Origin: Fervidobacterium sp.
Lineage (GTDB): Bacteria; Thermotogota; Thermotogae; Thermotogales; Fervidobacteriaceae
Direction: 5' to 3'
NCBI GenBank assembly: GCA_026419195.1
Contig: JANZZV010000005.1
Span: 62,001-126,000, forward strand
DNA: 64,000 bases
Shown: piece after piece, positions 34,947-43,544 of the stretch
Layout of the letters: each line of letters opens with the position of its first letter
How positions within the stretch are numbered: position 1 is the stretch's first letter
Program-made: the position numbers and the translations under genes
The notes under the pieces: generated by a model
Databases searched by the model: none
Told to the model about the DNA's origin: nothing
Seen by the model: the letters and a program-made list of their open reading frames with translations, nothing else

Positions 34947-36674
34947 GTGTTAAGAGCTTTCCTTAAAAAAAGATGGCACTACTACATTTTTGGAATTATT
35001 TCACTTATCGTTATCGATTTGCTACAGTTATTTGTACCAAAAGTTGTTGCAAAGGCTGTTAACTCGATACAACATATAAAAGACCTGAACGATGTTAGAT
35101 TTTTCGTTTTTTCCATTCTTGGATTGGCATTTGGCATGTTATTTGGGAGATTTTGGTGGCGTTATTTCATATTGGGAAGTTCAAGGTATTTTGATTACTA
35201 TGGTAAGAAAACCCTGTTCGACAAAATACTCTCGCTTGACATGCATTTTTTTGACAAGCATCGTTCAGGAGATATAATGGCCTACTTTACAAACGACTTA
35301 TCCACCGTTGAGCGAATGTTAGGAATAGGTGTAGTCCAACTAACTGATGCACTTTTTATGAGCTCAATGACTGTTTTTTTCATGGCAACATCAACTAATT
35401 GGAAATTGACACTTATAGCACTTTCGCCTTTACCAGGTATAATAATAATCTCCGCGTTATTTGGAAAACTTATTTTTCGACGTTCCAGAAAAGTACAAGA
35501 CGTTTACTCAGAATTAAGTGGCTACACTGAAGAAACGATAGATGGTATAAGGATAATAAAAAGCTTCTCGATAATTCCAAAAATAGAAGAACTTTTTGAA
35601 AGAAGAGCAAAAGATAACTTTGAAGCTACCATTTCACTTATTAGAGTTTGGGGAATTATGTGGCCGCTTGTTCATTTTGTTGGTACACTCGCATTTTTTT
35701 TAGCGCTCACAGTTGGTGGACCTATGGTTGTGAAAGGTACAATTACACTTGGGGACTATATAGCCTTTAATAGTTACATAGGTATGTTAATATGGCCTTT
35801 AACTGCTTATGGTATGGTTATGAATGTGATTCAACAAGGACGTGCTTCCTTGCAAAGGTTAAAAGAGCTTCAGAGTGTGGAACCTTTAGTAACTGAGCCA
35901 AAAAAACCACATATACTTAGCAAAATAGAGCAAATAGACATTAAGAACCTGAGCTTCAAATACCCGGGAACAGAAAGGTACGTACTTAAAGATGTTAATT
36001 TTTCAATAAGGAAAGGACAATTCGTAGGCATAGTTGGTACCGTAGGAAGTGGAAAATCAACACTTGTTAAGATAATAAGCAAACTTTATCCAGTCGAAAG
36101 TGGAACAGTTTATGTAAACGGAATAGACATAAACGATCTGAATTCGAAAGATATAAGAAAACTAATATCTTACGTCCCCCAAGAAACTTTTCTTTTCTCA
36201 AACTCTGTAAAAGAAAATGTTGCATTTGCATTGGAACGGTATGAATTTGAAAAAGTCAAAGAAGTAATAAAGCTTTCAGCAATAGAAGAAGACGTTGAAA
36301 AATTTCCGGAAAAATATGATACAATAGTAGGACAAAGGGGTGTTATGTTATCTGGTGGACAAAAGCAAAGACTTACTATCGCGCGTGCTCTCATGCGTCA
36401 AGCTGATGTTTACATATTTGATGATTGTCTTTCTGCGGTAGACCCTGAAACAGAGCAACAGATAATACAGATGCTCCGTACAAAAATGAAAGGTTCAACT
36501 ATGATCGTTATAACGCACAGACTAAAGGTGCTTCAAGGTGCCGATATCATATATGTACTCGACCAAGGAAGGATAGTAGAAAAAGGAAATCACTACGAGT
36601 TGATCGAAAATGACGGTTTGTATGCCAGAATGTATAGGAAACAGCTGGTAGTTAATGGTTACAGTGATTATTAG
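34947..36674 (+). CDS. ABC exporter half with degenerate Walker B
   Basis: A 575-residue fused membrane/ATPase half transporter. Six membrane segments cover about residues 10-300. The ATPase has Walker A GTVGSGKST, a Q-loop in YVPQETFLFS, signature LSGGQKQRLT, Walker B region VYIFDDCLSAVDPETE and a histidine in VITHRL. The usual catalytic glutamate after Walker B is Asp, as in TM287, the degenerate half of the Thermotoga TM287/288 exporter. So it should work as a heterodimer, but no second half is adjacent. Start: GTG at 34947 after GGGGTGGTG; an earlier GTG at 34935 lies inside that site. The substrate is unknown. Confidence 0.9.
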   Translation: MLRAFLKKRWHYYIFGIISLIVIDLLQLFVPKVVAKAVNSIQHIKDLNDVRFFVFSILGLAFGMLFGRFWWRYFILGSSRYFDYYGKKTLFDKILSLDMHFFDKHRSGDIMAYFTNDLSTVERMLGIGVVQLTDALFMSSMTVFFMATSTNWKLTLIALSPLPGIIIISALFGKLIFRRSRKVQDVYSELSGYTEETIDGIRIIKSFSIIPKIEELFERRAKDNFEATISLIRVWGIMWPLVHFVGTLAFFLALTVGGPMVVKGTITLGDYIAFNSYIGMLIWPLTAYGMVMNVIQQGRASLQRLKELQSVEPLVTEPKKPHILSKIEQIDIKNLSFKYPGTERYVLKDVNFSIRKGQFVGIVGTVGSGKSTLVKIISKLYPVESGTVYVNGIDINDLNSKDIRKLISYVPQETFLFSNSVKENVAFALERYEFEKVKEVIKLSAIEEDVEKFPEKYDTIVGQRGVMLSGGQKQRLTIARALMRQADVYIFDDCLSAVDPETEQQIIQMLRTKMKGSTMIVITHRLKVLQGADIIYVLDQGRIVEKGNHYELIENDGLYARMYRKQLVVNGYSDY

Positions 36675-36711
36675 TGAATATAGAAAATTTGTTGCAAAAG
36701 GGGAAAGCACA

Positions 36712-38169
36712 ATGGCAAATAGTTTCCTTTTTTGCGTTTTTTTGTTGCTCTTAAGTAGTTTGTTCTTCGTGTTTTTAAGTTACAGTAAAAAACTGAAAAA
36801 TCAAAAAAAGATAATTGAGGATAAAGAAGAACTCCTCAATTGCTTTGGAATGATTATTGACACTCAAGGATATGGAGTTGCAATTTGGCAGGCGGAAAAT
36901 TTAATTTACATAAATTCAAAGATATTAGATCATGCTGCCATCTTAGATTTAAATTTGAAAAATAAAGAAGATGTGCAAAGGGTACTCTCAAATCCAGAAA
37001 AGTATTTGGCTTTGCATGACGTGATAAAAGCTTTTCAAGAAAAAGAATTTACTGAAGAAGAGTATTTTCACACCTGGGCAAAAGAGACAGGAAAAAAATA
37101 TTTGCAAATAACTTACCTGAAGAAGAAGATCCACGAAAAAATGTATCGCGCAATTTTAACACGGGATATATCACTTGAATTTCCAAGTGTTGAGAAACAG
37201 ATATTAAGCGAGCTCATCAATATACTTTCTGACGAATTGTCCAAAGAAGAAACCAGCATTTACGACCTTGGTGAACGAATAAAAGATCTCTTAACACATT
37301 ACGGACTCGCTGATACTTTCGGAATAGCTTTCTTGCAACCAAACGGTTATTTGTATTATCCGTACATGAAATACATCGATGATGATAGAAGTGGGATGTC
37401 CCTGGAACCTGAAGTGAAGAATCTAACAAGATATGTTATAGATAAAAGGACAAAATTGCACATTAGAAATTCCTTAGAAGAAACAGATCTACCGAATGGT
37501 TACACAATCTTGAAGCTCCACGGAGGTTTGTTTACTATTTACTGTGCACCAATTGTTTACAGGTCAATTGCTCGAGGTGCTGTTCTATTTGAAAAGCAAG
37601 GTAAAGATCAGTTTTCCGATTCCACGATCATTTTATTCGACAAAATAGTCGATATCATAAATCTGTCACTATATTTTATCGACATATTAAAAGAAGTTGA
37701 GGAAGACAGAAAAAAGCTTTTTGAACTATCGATTAAGGATTATCTGACCGGGGCGTACAGTAGAAGGTTTCTTGAACAGTATCTTGAAAAAGAGATGTAC
37801 AAAAGTAAGAGAATGGGCACTCCTTTGTCTGTTATATTGATAGATATCGACAGATTTAAGGAAGTTAACGATATGTATGGACATGTTTATGGGGATAACA
37901 TGTTAAAAAACTTAGTGAAGATAGTTAATCAAACGATAAGAGCCATGGATGTTATAGCAAGATATGGTGGCGATGAGTTTGTAATAGTCCTTTCCGAAAC
38001 AGATACGGAAAGTGCGCAAAGGGTGGTAGAGAGAATTTTGAAAAATCTTGAGAAGGAAAATATAAAAGTATCCTATGGAATAATAGATGCATCGCAATTC
38101 GAAACTATAGAGCAAATATACAGAGAAGTTGATGCACGAATGTACGAGATGAAGAAAAAGTTATTATAA
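36712..38169 (+). CDS. Membrane-anchored diguanylate cyclase (GGDEF)
   Basis: A 485-residue protein with one N-terminal membrane helix (residues 2-22), two middle regions that look like PAS- and GAF-type sensing domains (about 45-160 and 175-320; inferred from pattern only), and a C-terminal GGDEF domain. The active-site motif GGDEF is intact at about 419-423, and RAMD five residues before the YGGDEF block is the RxxD inhibitory site for cyclic di-GMP. It should make cyclic di-GMP, opposing the two HD-GYP proteins in this window. The ATG at 36712 has AAAGGGGAA upstream, 37 bases after the exporter gene. Confidence 0.92.
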   Translation: MANSFLFCVFLLLLSSLFFVFLSYSKKLKNQKKIIEDKEELLNCFGMIIDTQGYGVAIWQAENLIYINSKILDHAAILDLNLKNKEDVQRVLSNPEKYLALHDVIKAFQEKEFTEEEYFHTWAKETGKKYLQITYLKKKIHEKMYRAILTRDISLEFPSVEKQILSELINILSDELSKEETSIYDLGERIKDLLTHYGLADTFGIAFLQPNGYLYYPYMKYIDDDRSGMSLEPEVKNLTRYVIDKRTKLHIRNSLEETDLPNGYTILKLHGGLFTIYCAPIVYRSIARGAVLFEKQGKDQFSDSTIILFDKIVDIINLSLYFIDILKEVEEDRKKLFELSIKDYLTGAYSRRFLEQYLEKEMYKSKRMGTPLSVILIDIDRFKEVNDMYGHVYGDNMLKNLVKIVNQTIRAMDVIARYGGDEFVIVLSETDTESAQRVVERILKNLEKENIKVSYGIIDASQFETIEQIYREVDARMYEMKKKLL

Positions 38170-38461
38170 ATATATAAATTAATTTCAATACCTATTTCGA
38201 TACCTACCTTTTTCTTTAATTACATGACCGTTACTACCACCTACATAGGCTTCTGACAACTTACATACCTTTTCCTGTCCTCAGTGGATTGTAATTCCCA
38301 ACGAGCATCAGATATATGTAAACATAAATCAGTTTTTATTTACAAAATAAAAACAGAATTTTCTTTTGTGTAAATGTATGTAACAATACAACAAAACAAA
38401 CTACGAAAAGTAGATACATAATAATGCCTGCGCAGGTAAAAAGATTTGGGGGTGTAAAGGC
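38170..38461 (+). other. Non-coding stretch before the small-gene trio
   Basis: No gene was found in these 292 bases. They hold an inverted repeat GTTTTTATTT (38332-38341) with AAATAAAAAC (38345-38354), a small CTAC-gaaaa-GTAG hairpin at 38401-38413, and a ten-base GC-rich palindrome CCTGCGCAGG at 38427-38436, 26 bases before the first small gene. No convincing promoter pair was found, although AT-rich -10-like sequences occur near 38418. Confidence 0.6.
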
Positions 38462-38662
38462 ATGAAAAGATTATCTATAAGGTGGATTATAGGGGAAGAT
38501 GAACAAGGAAAGCCAATTTACAGGAGGCAAACTTTGACTGTTTCAGAAGACTTCTCTGCGACTGCTGCACAGACAGTTGTGAATATTCTCGATAAGTATT
38601 CAAAGTATTTATGCGAAAGTGCACAGATAATCTCTACCGAAAGTGTAGGTGATTCGGAATGA
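38462..38662 (+). CDS. Small DUF1659-like protein
   Basis: A 66-residue protein starting MKRLSIRWIIGEDEQGKPIYRRQTLTVSEDFSATAAQTVVNIL. The D-E-x-G-K-P-I start followed by a short strand and a helix matches the DUF1659 pattern of small proteins common in Firmicutes; function is unknown there too. Two cysteine-free thirds and one Cys near position 51; no signal peptide. GGGGGTG eight bases before the ATG is a strong ribosome site. The stop overlaps the next gene's ATG (ATGA), so the two are translationally coupled. Confidence 0.75.
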   Translation: MKRLSIRWIIGEDEQGKPIYRRQTLTVSEDFSATAAQTVVNILDKYSKYLCESAQIISTESVGDSE

Positions 38663-38877
38663 AAAGATTAACCTTGATTTACAGAGGAGAAGAAAACGGA
38701 CGTAGAAGAATTTACAGAATAAATGTTCCCGAACCAATTGAAAACATAGATATTGCAGAACTAACACAAGATATACAAGCACTAAAATTACTTGGTTTAG
38801 TACCGGATAACTTTGAACCAGATGAAGCAAGAGTAATAGAAAGTAACGTAAATGTGCTTGTCAATCTCGCTGAGTAG
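38659..38877 (+). CDS. Small DUF2922-like protein
   Basis: A 72-residue protein starting MKRLTLIYRGEENGRRRIYRINVPEPIENID, with a C-terminal DEARVIESNVNVLVNL. This matches the DUF2922 outline (strand, loop with VPxP, helix, then a strand with ARxIE), which is found together with DUF1659 in other bacteria. The pair likely acts together; no biochemical role is known to me. It overlaps the upstream gene by four bases. It is soluble by sequence and has no catalytic motif. Confidence 0.75.
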   Translation: MKRLTLIYRGEENGRRRIYRINVPEPIENIDIAELTQDIQALKLLGLVPDNFEPDEARVIESNVNVLVNLAE

Positions 38878-38906
38878 TATAAGAGCCTAGGTGGTTGGTG
38901 ATTAAA

Positions 38907-39101
38907 ATGAAATGGATTTGGGATATTGTTAAACTATTAATGTATCTCGTTGAAAGACCAGGTGATGGTGAAAAGAAAAAGCAAGAAGTTATGGAATTAA
39001 TGGATGAACTTTATGAAGACTTAAATATACAAATCCCTGTAGAAATTTACCATTCCATTGTCTCAGTTGCGATAGATTATTTAGCATTAGTCTTATTTTG
39101 A
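38907..39101 (+). CDS. Small protein of unknown function, third of the trio
   Basis: A 64-residue protein starting MKWIWDIVKLLMYLVERPGDGEKKKQEVMELMDELYEDLNIQIP. A hydrophobic N-terminal helix is followed by a basic GEKKK stretch and a second hydrophobic helix at the C-terminus. In Firmicutes the DUF1659/DUF2922 pair is often followed by a small membrane protein (YvrJ), but this is not that family. The GEKKK plus I-x-I-P pattern loosely recalls LLH-type holin proteins; I give that little weight. ATG chosen because GGTGGTTGGTGAT is just upstream. A terminator follows. Confidence 0.65.
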   Translation: MKWIWDIVKLLMYLVERPGDGEKKKQEVMELMDELYEDLNIQIPVEIYHSIVSVAIDYLALVLF

Positions 39102-39124
39102 ATTTGTATAAGAACTTAAGCAAC

Positions 39125-39157
39125 AAGCCGGTAGCGACAAAGCTACCGGCTTTCTTC
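39125..39157 (+). terminator. Shared terminator of the small genes and the radical SAM gene
   Basis: AAGCCGGTAGC (39125-39135) with GCTACCGGCTT (39142-39152), an 11-bp stem with loop GACAAA, followed on the plus strand by TCTTCATTTCTTT. It lies between two convergent genes and probably stops both. The T tract is interrupted on the plus strand and weaker on the minus strand. Confidence 0.8.
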
Positions 39158-40106
39158 ATTTCTTTACAAAAACGTAAGCATTATCCAATTTCCTAAGTGC
39201 CGTCAAGTGTTTTTGTACATACTGTCCACAATTACTTCCAATCTTGTTTTCCTCAAGTTCGCCTACACTTATGATCACTTCGTATCCGTAATTTTTCAAC
39301 TCTTCGACAAAAGTTCTGTGTTTCAAAACCAGTCCACTATCCGTCACGTCGGAATTTAACCTGTTTTCAATAGCTTTGTAGGTAGGATTAACAGGTGTTA
39401 TTTTTATCAAAAATTTGTTTGGATCGAAATATCTCTTGATTATATTTGAATCTACTATATTCTCCTTTGCAAGTGCAAAGTTTAGGGTTATTTTTCTATC
39501 ACATTTGCTGAAGAATCTTTCACCGTATTTTGCCATCTGTTCAAAACTCCACTTTTTTACGGGAATAATTTCATCTCTTTGTTTTTCATCCGTAGTGTGT
39601 ATAGAAAATTGTAACTGAAATCTACCAATATAATATTTCTCTTTAACTTCCAATAACCTCTCAAACCAAACTTCTCTGCCAGCAGGTGCTACAGTACTTA
39701 TCGAGGGCATCAAACCTGGTGCATTTATTAAACTTGGCAGATCTTCAAGTACACTGATAACATCATCATTCAAAGATGGTTCACCAACTCGGGCAAACTG
39801 AATTTTAAACTTCTTAACGGGTACGCTTTCCTCGTATCTTCTTCTTACTAAGAACAAAATTTGAGCTATTATTTCATCTTTACTTAACTTTCTTTTATAA
39901 TATCCACCGGCATCACACATCATGCAACCTATCGGGCAACCATCCATTGTTGAGACGATTAGCACCCATTTGTCTTCTCTTGGAATAGGAGGTTGTAAGG
40001 ATTCAACAAACTCAACAAAAGATCCTTGAGGCGTCTTTGCCAAATAGACCATCGCAATATCTTCTTTACCATATACTTCAAGAACATCCAAACTTGTATC
40101 TTCCAT
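39156..40106 (-). CDS. Radical SAM protein related to RlmN/Cfr
   Basis: A 316-residue radical SAM enzyme. The cluster motif GCPIGCMMCDAGG (Cys57, Cys61, Cys64; C-x3-C-x2-C) and the following YKRKLSKDEIIAQI resemble RlmN closely, and SNCGQYV near residue 293 resembles the second RlmN cysteine region (CGQL), where a methyl-carrying cysteine sits. The N-terminal helical domain of RlmN is replaced by a short strand-rich part. It may methylate RNA, but the short form suggests another substrate. The ATG has AGGAGGT 11 bases upstream. It stands alone, with its own likely promoter. Confidence 0.8.
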   Translation of the reverse strand: MEDTSLDVLEVYGKEDIAMVYLAKTPQGSFVEFVESLQPPIPREDKWVLIVSTMDGCPIGCMMCDAGGYYKRKLSKDEIIAQILFLVRRRYEESVPVKKFKIQFARVGEPSLNDDVISVLEDLPSLINAPGLMPSISTVAPAGREVWFERLLEVKEKYYIGRFQLQFSIHTTDEKQRDEIIPVKKWSFEQMAKYGERFFSKCDRKITLNFALAKENIVDSNIIKRYFDPNKFLIKITPVNPTYKAIENRLNSDVTDSGLVLKHRTFVEELKNYGYEVIISVGELEENKIGSNCGQYVQKHLTALRKLDNAYVFVKK

Positions 40107-40426
40107 GCGAGAATACTACCTCCTGATTAATTTATTATTTTTATATTTTCAACGTTTGCTATTTCCAAAATATCTTTTCTAACAACATAGCGTAGATCCT
40201 TCTTTTAGTCAAAATCTCTATCGTCTTTTCAAACACACTTAAAGCTAAGTAAACTAAGAATTATTCTGTTGCTCGCTGGTTTCTGATCAAAGATCTTTTA
40301 ATTTCTTCACAAATCCGTTGACATATTAGGCTTTTATCCTATTAAATCAATCCAAGTCAACGTTGAAATGTTTTTTTGATTTTAAATTGTGAATAAATAA
40401 ATTTTTCATGGCTTGTTCTAACTCAT
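40107..40426 (-). other. Non-coding stretch upstream of the radical SAM gene
   Basis: About 320 bases with no gene found on either strand. The part next to the radical SAM gene holds its likely promoter. Farther in, CGTTGAC (40317-40323) and GTCAACG (40357-40363) form a long-range inverted repeat enclosing a small TAGG/CCTA hairpin, followed on the plus strand by seven T residues at 40372-40378. Nothing is obviously transcribed from the plus strand here. Confidence 0.55.
40140..40168 (-). promoter_or_regulatory. Likely promoter of the radical SAM gene
   Basis: On the minus strand TTGGAA (40168-40163) and TATAAA (40145-40140) are 17 bases apart, ending 34 bases before the start codon at 40106. 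Transcription would begin about 25-30 bases upstream of the gene. Confidence 0.45.
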
Positions 40427-41224
40427 TCACTTTTTCTGATTTTTCATAATAATATCCATTGCACATCTGATACCATCACCAACAGCAATAGAGGCTTGAC
40501 GGAATTCTACATGTGCAGCATCTCCAATTATATACACATTACTTGCGTTTCTAATCTCGGGTAAATTAACTTCACGACCAACAGCAACAAGTAAGGCGTC
40601 AAAATAAAATTCACCCACACTCGTAGTAATTTCAACTCCGCACTTAGCATCTTTTACAGACTTGATCTGGCTATTAAGTCCAATTTCTATCCTAAGTTCA
40701 GATGCCTTCTCAACTAATTTTGGTACAGCTTTAATTGAATTCCCTCTTATGAATATTTTAACGTTTATACCTCTCAATTTTGCCTGAATTGCACTGTCGA
40801 AAGCAACGTCTCCACCGCCATAGATTGCAAGACTCTTAACGTCAGAAGGTAGATCCCTGTACTCGTACACAACACGATCGTTAACTTCAAATTCAATAAT
40901 TCTCTTTGGAGCGGTTCCCGTAGCTAAAACAATCACATCAGTGTCGTATGAACCGTGCCTTCCAAGAAGTGTATTTCCGTTCACAGATAAAATTTCGTCG
41001 AAAACTACCTGTATATTATTTTCTTTTACTATCTTTCTCAACCTATTTGCTAATACAACCCCGCTTGACGGCTCTACCAATGGAAAATTCTCAACACACC
41101 ACGCATTTTCAATTAGTCCACCAATGACTCTTTTCTCATATATAATCACATTTGCTCCGTATCTTTTCAAAAAACTTGCACAAGAAACCCCTGCCGGTCC
41201 ACCACCAACAACAGCAATTTTCAA
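40427..41224 (-). CDS. Thioredoxin-reductase-like flavoprotein without CxxC
   Basis: A 265-residue pyridine nucleotide-disulfide oxidoreductase type protein. The FAD site is VVGGGPAGVSCASFL at the N-terminus, VLATGTAP in the middle, LAIYGGGDVAFDSAIQAKLRG is the NAD(P) site, and NVYIIGDAAH near the end is the second FAD motif. The redox CxxC of thioredoxin reductases is missing from its expected place between the two halves of the NAD domain. It is therefore more likely a ferredoxin/NAD(P)H-type or other flavin reductase. It is also about 40 residues shorter than TrxB. Start TTG with AAGGAGTGAT. It follows the FN3 lipoprotein by 50 bases. Confidence 0.85.
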   Translation of the reverse strand: MKIAVVGGGPAGVSCASFLKRYGANVIIYEKRVIGGLIENAWCVENFPLVEPSSGVVLANRLRKIVKENNIQVVFDEILSVNGNTLLGRHGSYDTDVIVLATGTAPKRIIEFEVNDRVVYEYRDLPSDVKSLAIYGGGDVAFDSAIQAKLRGINVKIFIRGNSIKAVPKLVEKASELRIEIGLNSQIKSVKDAKCGVEITTSVGEFYFDALLVAVGREVNLPEIRNASNVYIIGDAAHVEFRQASIAVGDGIRCAMDIIMKNQKK

Positions 41225-41274
41225 CCGATCACTCCTTAAAAGAAAGACGAATGAGATTAAAATCTTGCGTGGAG

Positions 41275-43470
41275 TTATTTTCTGATTTCAAATGTCCAAA
41301 TATCACCTTGAGTTACACCACCATGTGGATCTTTTGCAACAACATACCAATAGTACTTTGCAGGACTTTCCAAACGCAGTTTTAAGTAATTATCTGCTGT
41401 TACTCTTGGAGTTACATTCGTAAAATCGCTGGTTCGACTTATGTACACTTCGTACGTTAATCTATCATTATCAGGATCTTTTCCATCCCAACCAAGAACA
41501 ACTTCAGTCGTAGTTGAACTTGACGTTATGACTGTACCATCTTCCGGACTTGGATTGCTTGGCCACAATGGGGCAGTGTTTGTTCTAGTTGTAAACTTCC
41601 ACGTACTGCTGTAGGCATAATTTCCAAATGGATCTTTTACTTCAACGCGCCAAAAGTACGTTGTTACAGGTTGCAAACCACTAATTGTAATCGAAATCTC
41701 ATCAGCAGTTTGACCAGATAGCATACGAGCCATATTTAATTCATCGGCTCTACCATAGTAAACATAATATTCAAGAGACGCTTTGTCATCGTCTGGATCG
41801 CTACTCGATTTCCATTTTAAAGTTACGCTGTTAAAGTTGAGCTCTTTTTGATTATCAGACGGTGAAATAAGTACGGGAGCCGTTGGCGGAATTTTCGTTT
41901 CCGTAATTCTAAAGCTCCAAACAGGTCCTTCTACTGGATCATTGTAACCATCTCTTGCAACAACTTTCCAGTAGTACCTTTTACCAAATTCAAACAGTTC
42001 CGACGTTGAATATTCATTTTTACGTAAGTCAGATGCTTTTAACTTAAGATTATCAGGACTATCACCCATATACAAATCGTATTTCAGTTCATCGCCATCT
42101 GGATCAGAACAGGTCCATGAAAACAGCGAAATTCTATTTGGTAAATTTTCCTTGTTATTACTCGGGAATGGATTTGATGGTACTGAAGGCGGATTATTTC
42201 TGTAAGTTTCAAAAGTAAAAGTAGCGCTTGTGGATTTCGCTCCATGTTTATCTTTTGCTTCTACATACCACTGATATCTTTCTCCTACTTTAAAAAATCC
42301 CGCGATTTGGCTAAAGTTAATCTGTGTATCATTCACCGGATCCATGAATCTTTCGGAAGAAGAGCCTTTTATTACGAACCTATAGCTTACATAATCTTCG
42401 TCGGGATCCACAACAGCACCCCACCTGAAATTTAAAGAAGAAACCTTTGCGAGATTCACTCTGGAATTATTAGCTGGTTCTTGTAAAACAGGTACCGGTG
42501 GGGGTGTGTTAACCTTTGTCCTAAATGAAAAACGTTGAGATGCCTTCTCATTGTGAGTATCGTAAGCCTCTATTTGAAGTATGTAATTTGTATTCGGTGC
42601 TAATCCTGTAACTTGATATTCCTCTTCTGGTGAGAGACTTATGATTGGATTACTAGGGGCAGTTCCTTCTTGGTAAAGGTAAACTGTGTACCTCAGCTCT
42701 TCAAAGTCCCTGTCTAATCCTTTCCATTTCAATAACAAATTGTTGAATTTTACGTTTGTTGATTTATCTTGCGGAGATATGAGTTCGATCTTTTCCGGTG
42801 GTTCATTAGCTTTGGTAGTAAATTCAGCAAACGGCGAATTTACAACCGCTCCCCATTTGTCTTTTACTTCAACACTCCACCGATACGTAGTAGTTTGCCT
42901 CAAATTTTTTGCTAAATAGGTGTCTGTTGCAACAGATGTTTCTATGTAAGGTTTATCTTTACCTTTTTCGTATATTCTTACAGTGAAGGTTAAATCATCA
43001 TCATCTTCATCAGATGCTTTCCAAGTAAGTCCAAGCATCCCAAAGGGATGACCACTTGTACCATTCGGTAACAATCCAGATACTGTTGGCGGCGTATTTT
43101 TTTTAGTTGTAAACACCCACTGACTACTGGATACAGAGTCGTTGTTTGTTAACCTAATGTACCATTTGTACTTTTTCTCTGGTGAGAAGATCCCTTTTGG
43201 TACAATCACCTGCTCGATTTCCTTTTCGGCTTTTACAGTTTTAGTGAATACCTGCGAATTTGTTGCCGAATCTTTTACAATAATATCATAAGTTTTACCG
43301 ACTGTGGCTTTAAATCTAAGTACAACGTTGTTAAATGGTACGTTTGTTGCATTATTCTCAGGACTGACAAGTTCTGGAGTTATCGAAACTTGTTTCGATG
43401 TACAACCGTAGTTAAATAAAATAGTCAAAAAAGTAATAGCAATTAAGAAGAATCCTCTGATGCGTTTCAT
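41275..43470 (-). CDS. Lipoprotein with seven fibronectin type III-like repeats
   Basis: A 731-residue exported protein. The N-terminus RIRGFFLIAITFLTILFNYGC is a lipoprotein-type signal with Cys23 as the likely lipidated residue (the -3 position is Asn, so the lipobox is not ideal). Then come seven repeats of about 95-100 residues, each with a start like P-x-L-x-SP-x-[DN], WK-x-DPD-D-x-L-x-Y-x-V-Y in the middle, YxWxVxAxD and a final WxFxT, followed by N-x-PP linkers. This is an FN3 stack that may hold a sugar-binding or adhesion role on the cell surface. There is no enzyme domain. It shares a minus-strand run with the flavin reductase. A promoter lies upstream. Confidence 0.9.
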   Translation of the reverse strand: MKRIRGFFLIAITFLTILFNYGCTSKQVSITPELVSPENNATNVPFNNVVLRFKATVGKTYDIIVKDSATNSQVFTKTVKAEKEIEQVIVPKGIFSPEKKYKWYIRLTNNDSVSSSQWVFTTKKNTPPTVSGLLPNGTSGHPFGMLGLTWKASDEDDDDLTFTVRIYEKGKDKPYIETSVATDTYLAKNLRQTTTYRWSVEVKDKWGAVVNSPFAEFTTKANEPPEKIELISPQDKSTNVKFNNLLLKWKGLDRDFEELRYTVYLYQEGTAPSNPIISLSPEEEYQVTGLAPNTNYILQIEAYDTHNEKASQRFSFRTKVNTPPPVPVLQEPANNSRVNLAKVSSLNFRWGAVVDPDEDYVSYRFVIKGSSSERFMDPVNDTQINFSQIAGFFKVGERYQWYVEAKDKHGAKSTSATFTFETYRNNPPSVPSNPFPSNNKENLPNRISLFSWTCSDPDGDELKYDLYMGDSPDNLKLKASDLRKNEYSTSELFEFGKRYYWKVVARDGYNDPVEGPVWSFRITETKIPPTAPVLISPSDNQKELNFNSVTLKWKSSSDPDDDKASLEYYVYYGRADELNMARMLSGQTADEISITISGLQPVTTYFWRVEVKDPFGNYAYSSTWKFTTRTNTAPLWPSNPSPEDGTVITSSSTTTEVVLGWDGKDPDNDRLTYEVYISRTSDFTNVTPRVTADNYLKLRLESPAKYYWYVVAKDPHGGVTQGDIWTFEIRK

Positions 43471-43515
43471 CCTCTAACGCCCCTTTCAGTCCAACCTCAA
43501 TGATATTTTGATTAT

Positions 43516-43544
43516 ATTATACCCAATAATCGAACAAAAAACAA
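43516..43544 (-). promoter_or_regulatory. Promoter of the FN3 lipoprotein gene
   Basis: On the minus strand TTGTTT (43544-43539) and a perfect TATAAT (43521-43516) are 17 bases apart. The leader would be about 40 bases before the ATG at 43470. Confidence 0.55.

Noticed and set aside
40319-40346. TTGACA-16-TATTAA as a plus-strand promoter
   Set aside because: There is no plus-strand gene or RNA candidate downstream; the two neighbouring genes are on the minus strand. Kept only as part of an unexplained repeat.
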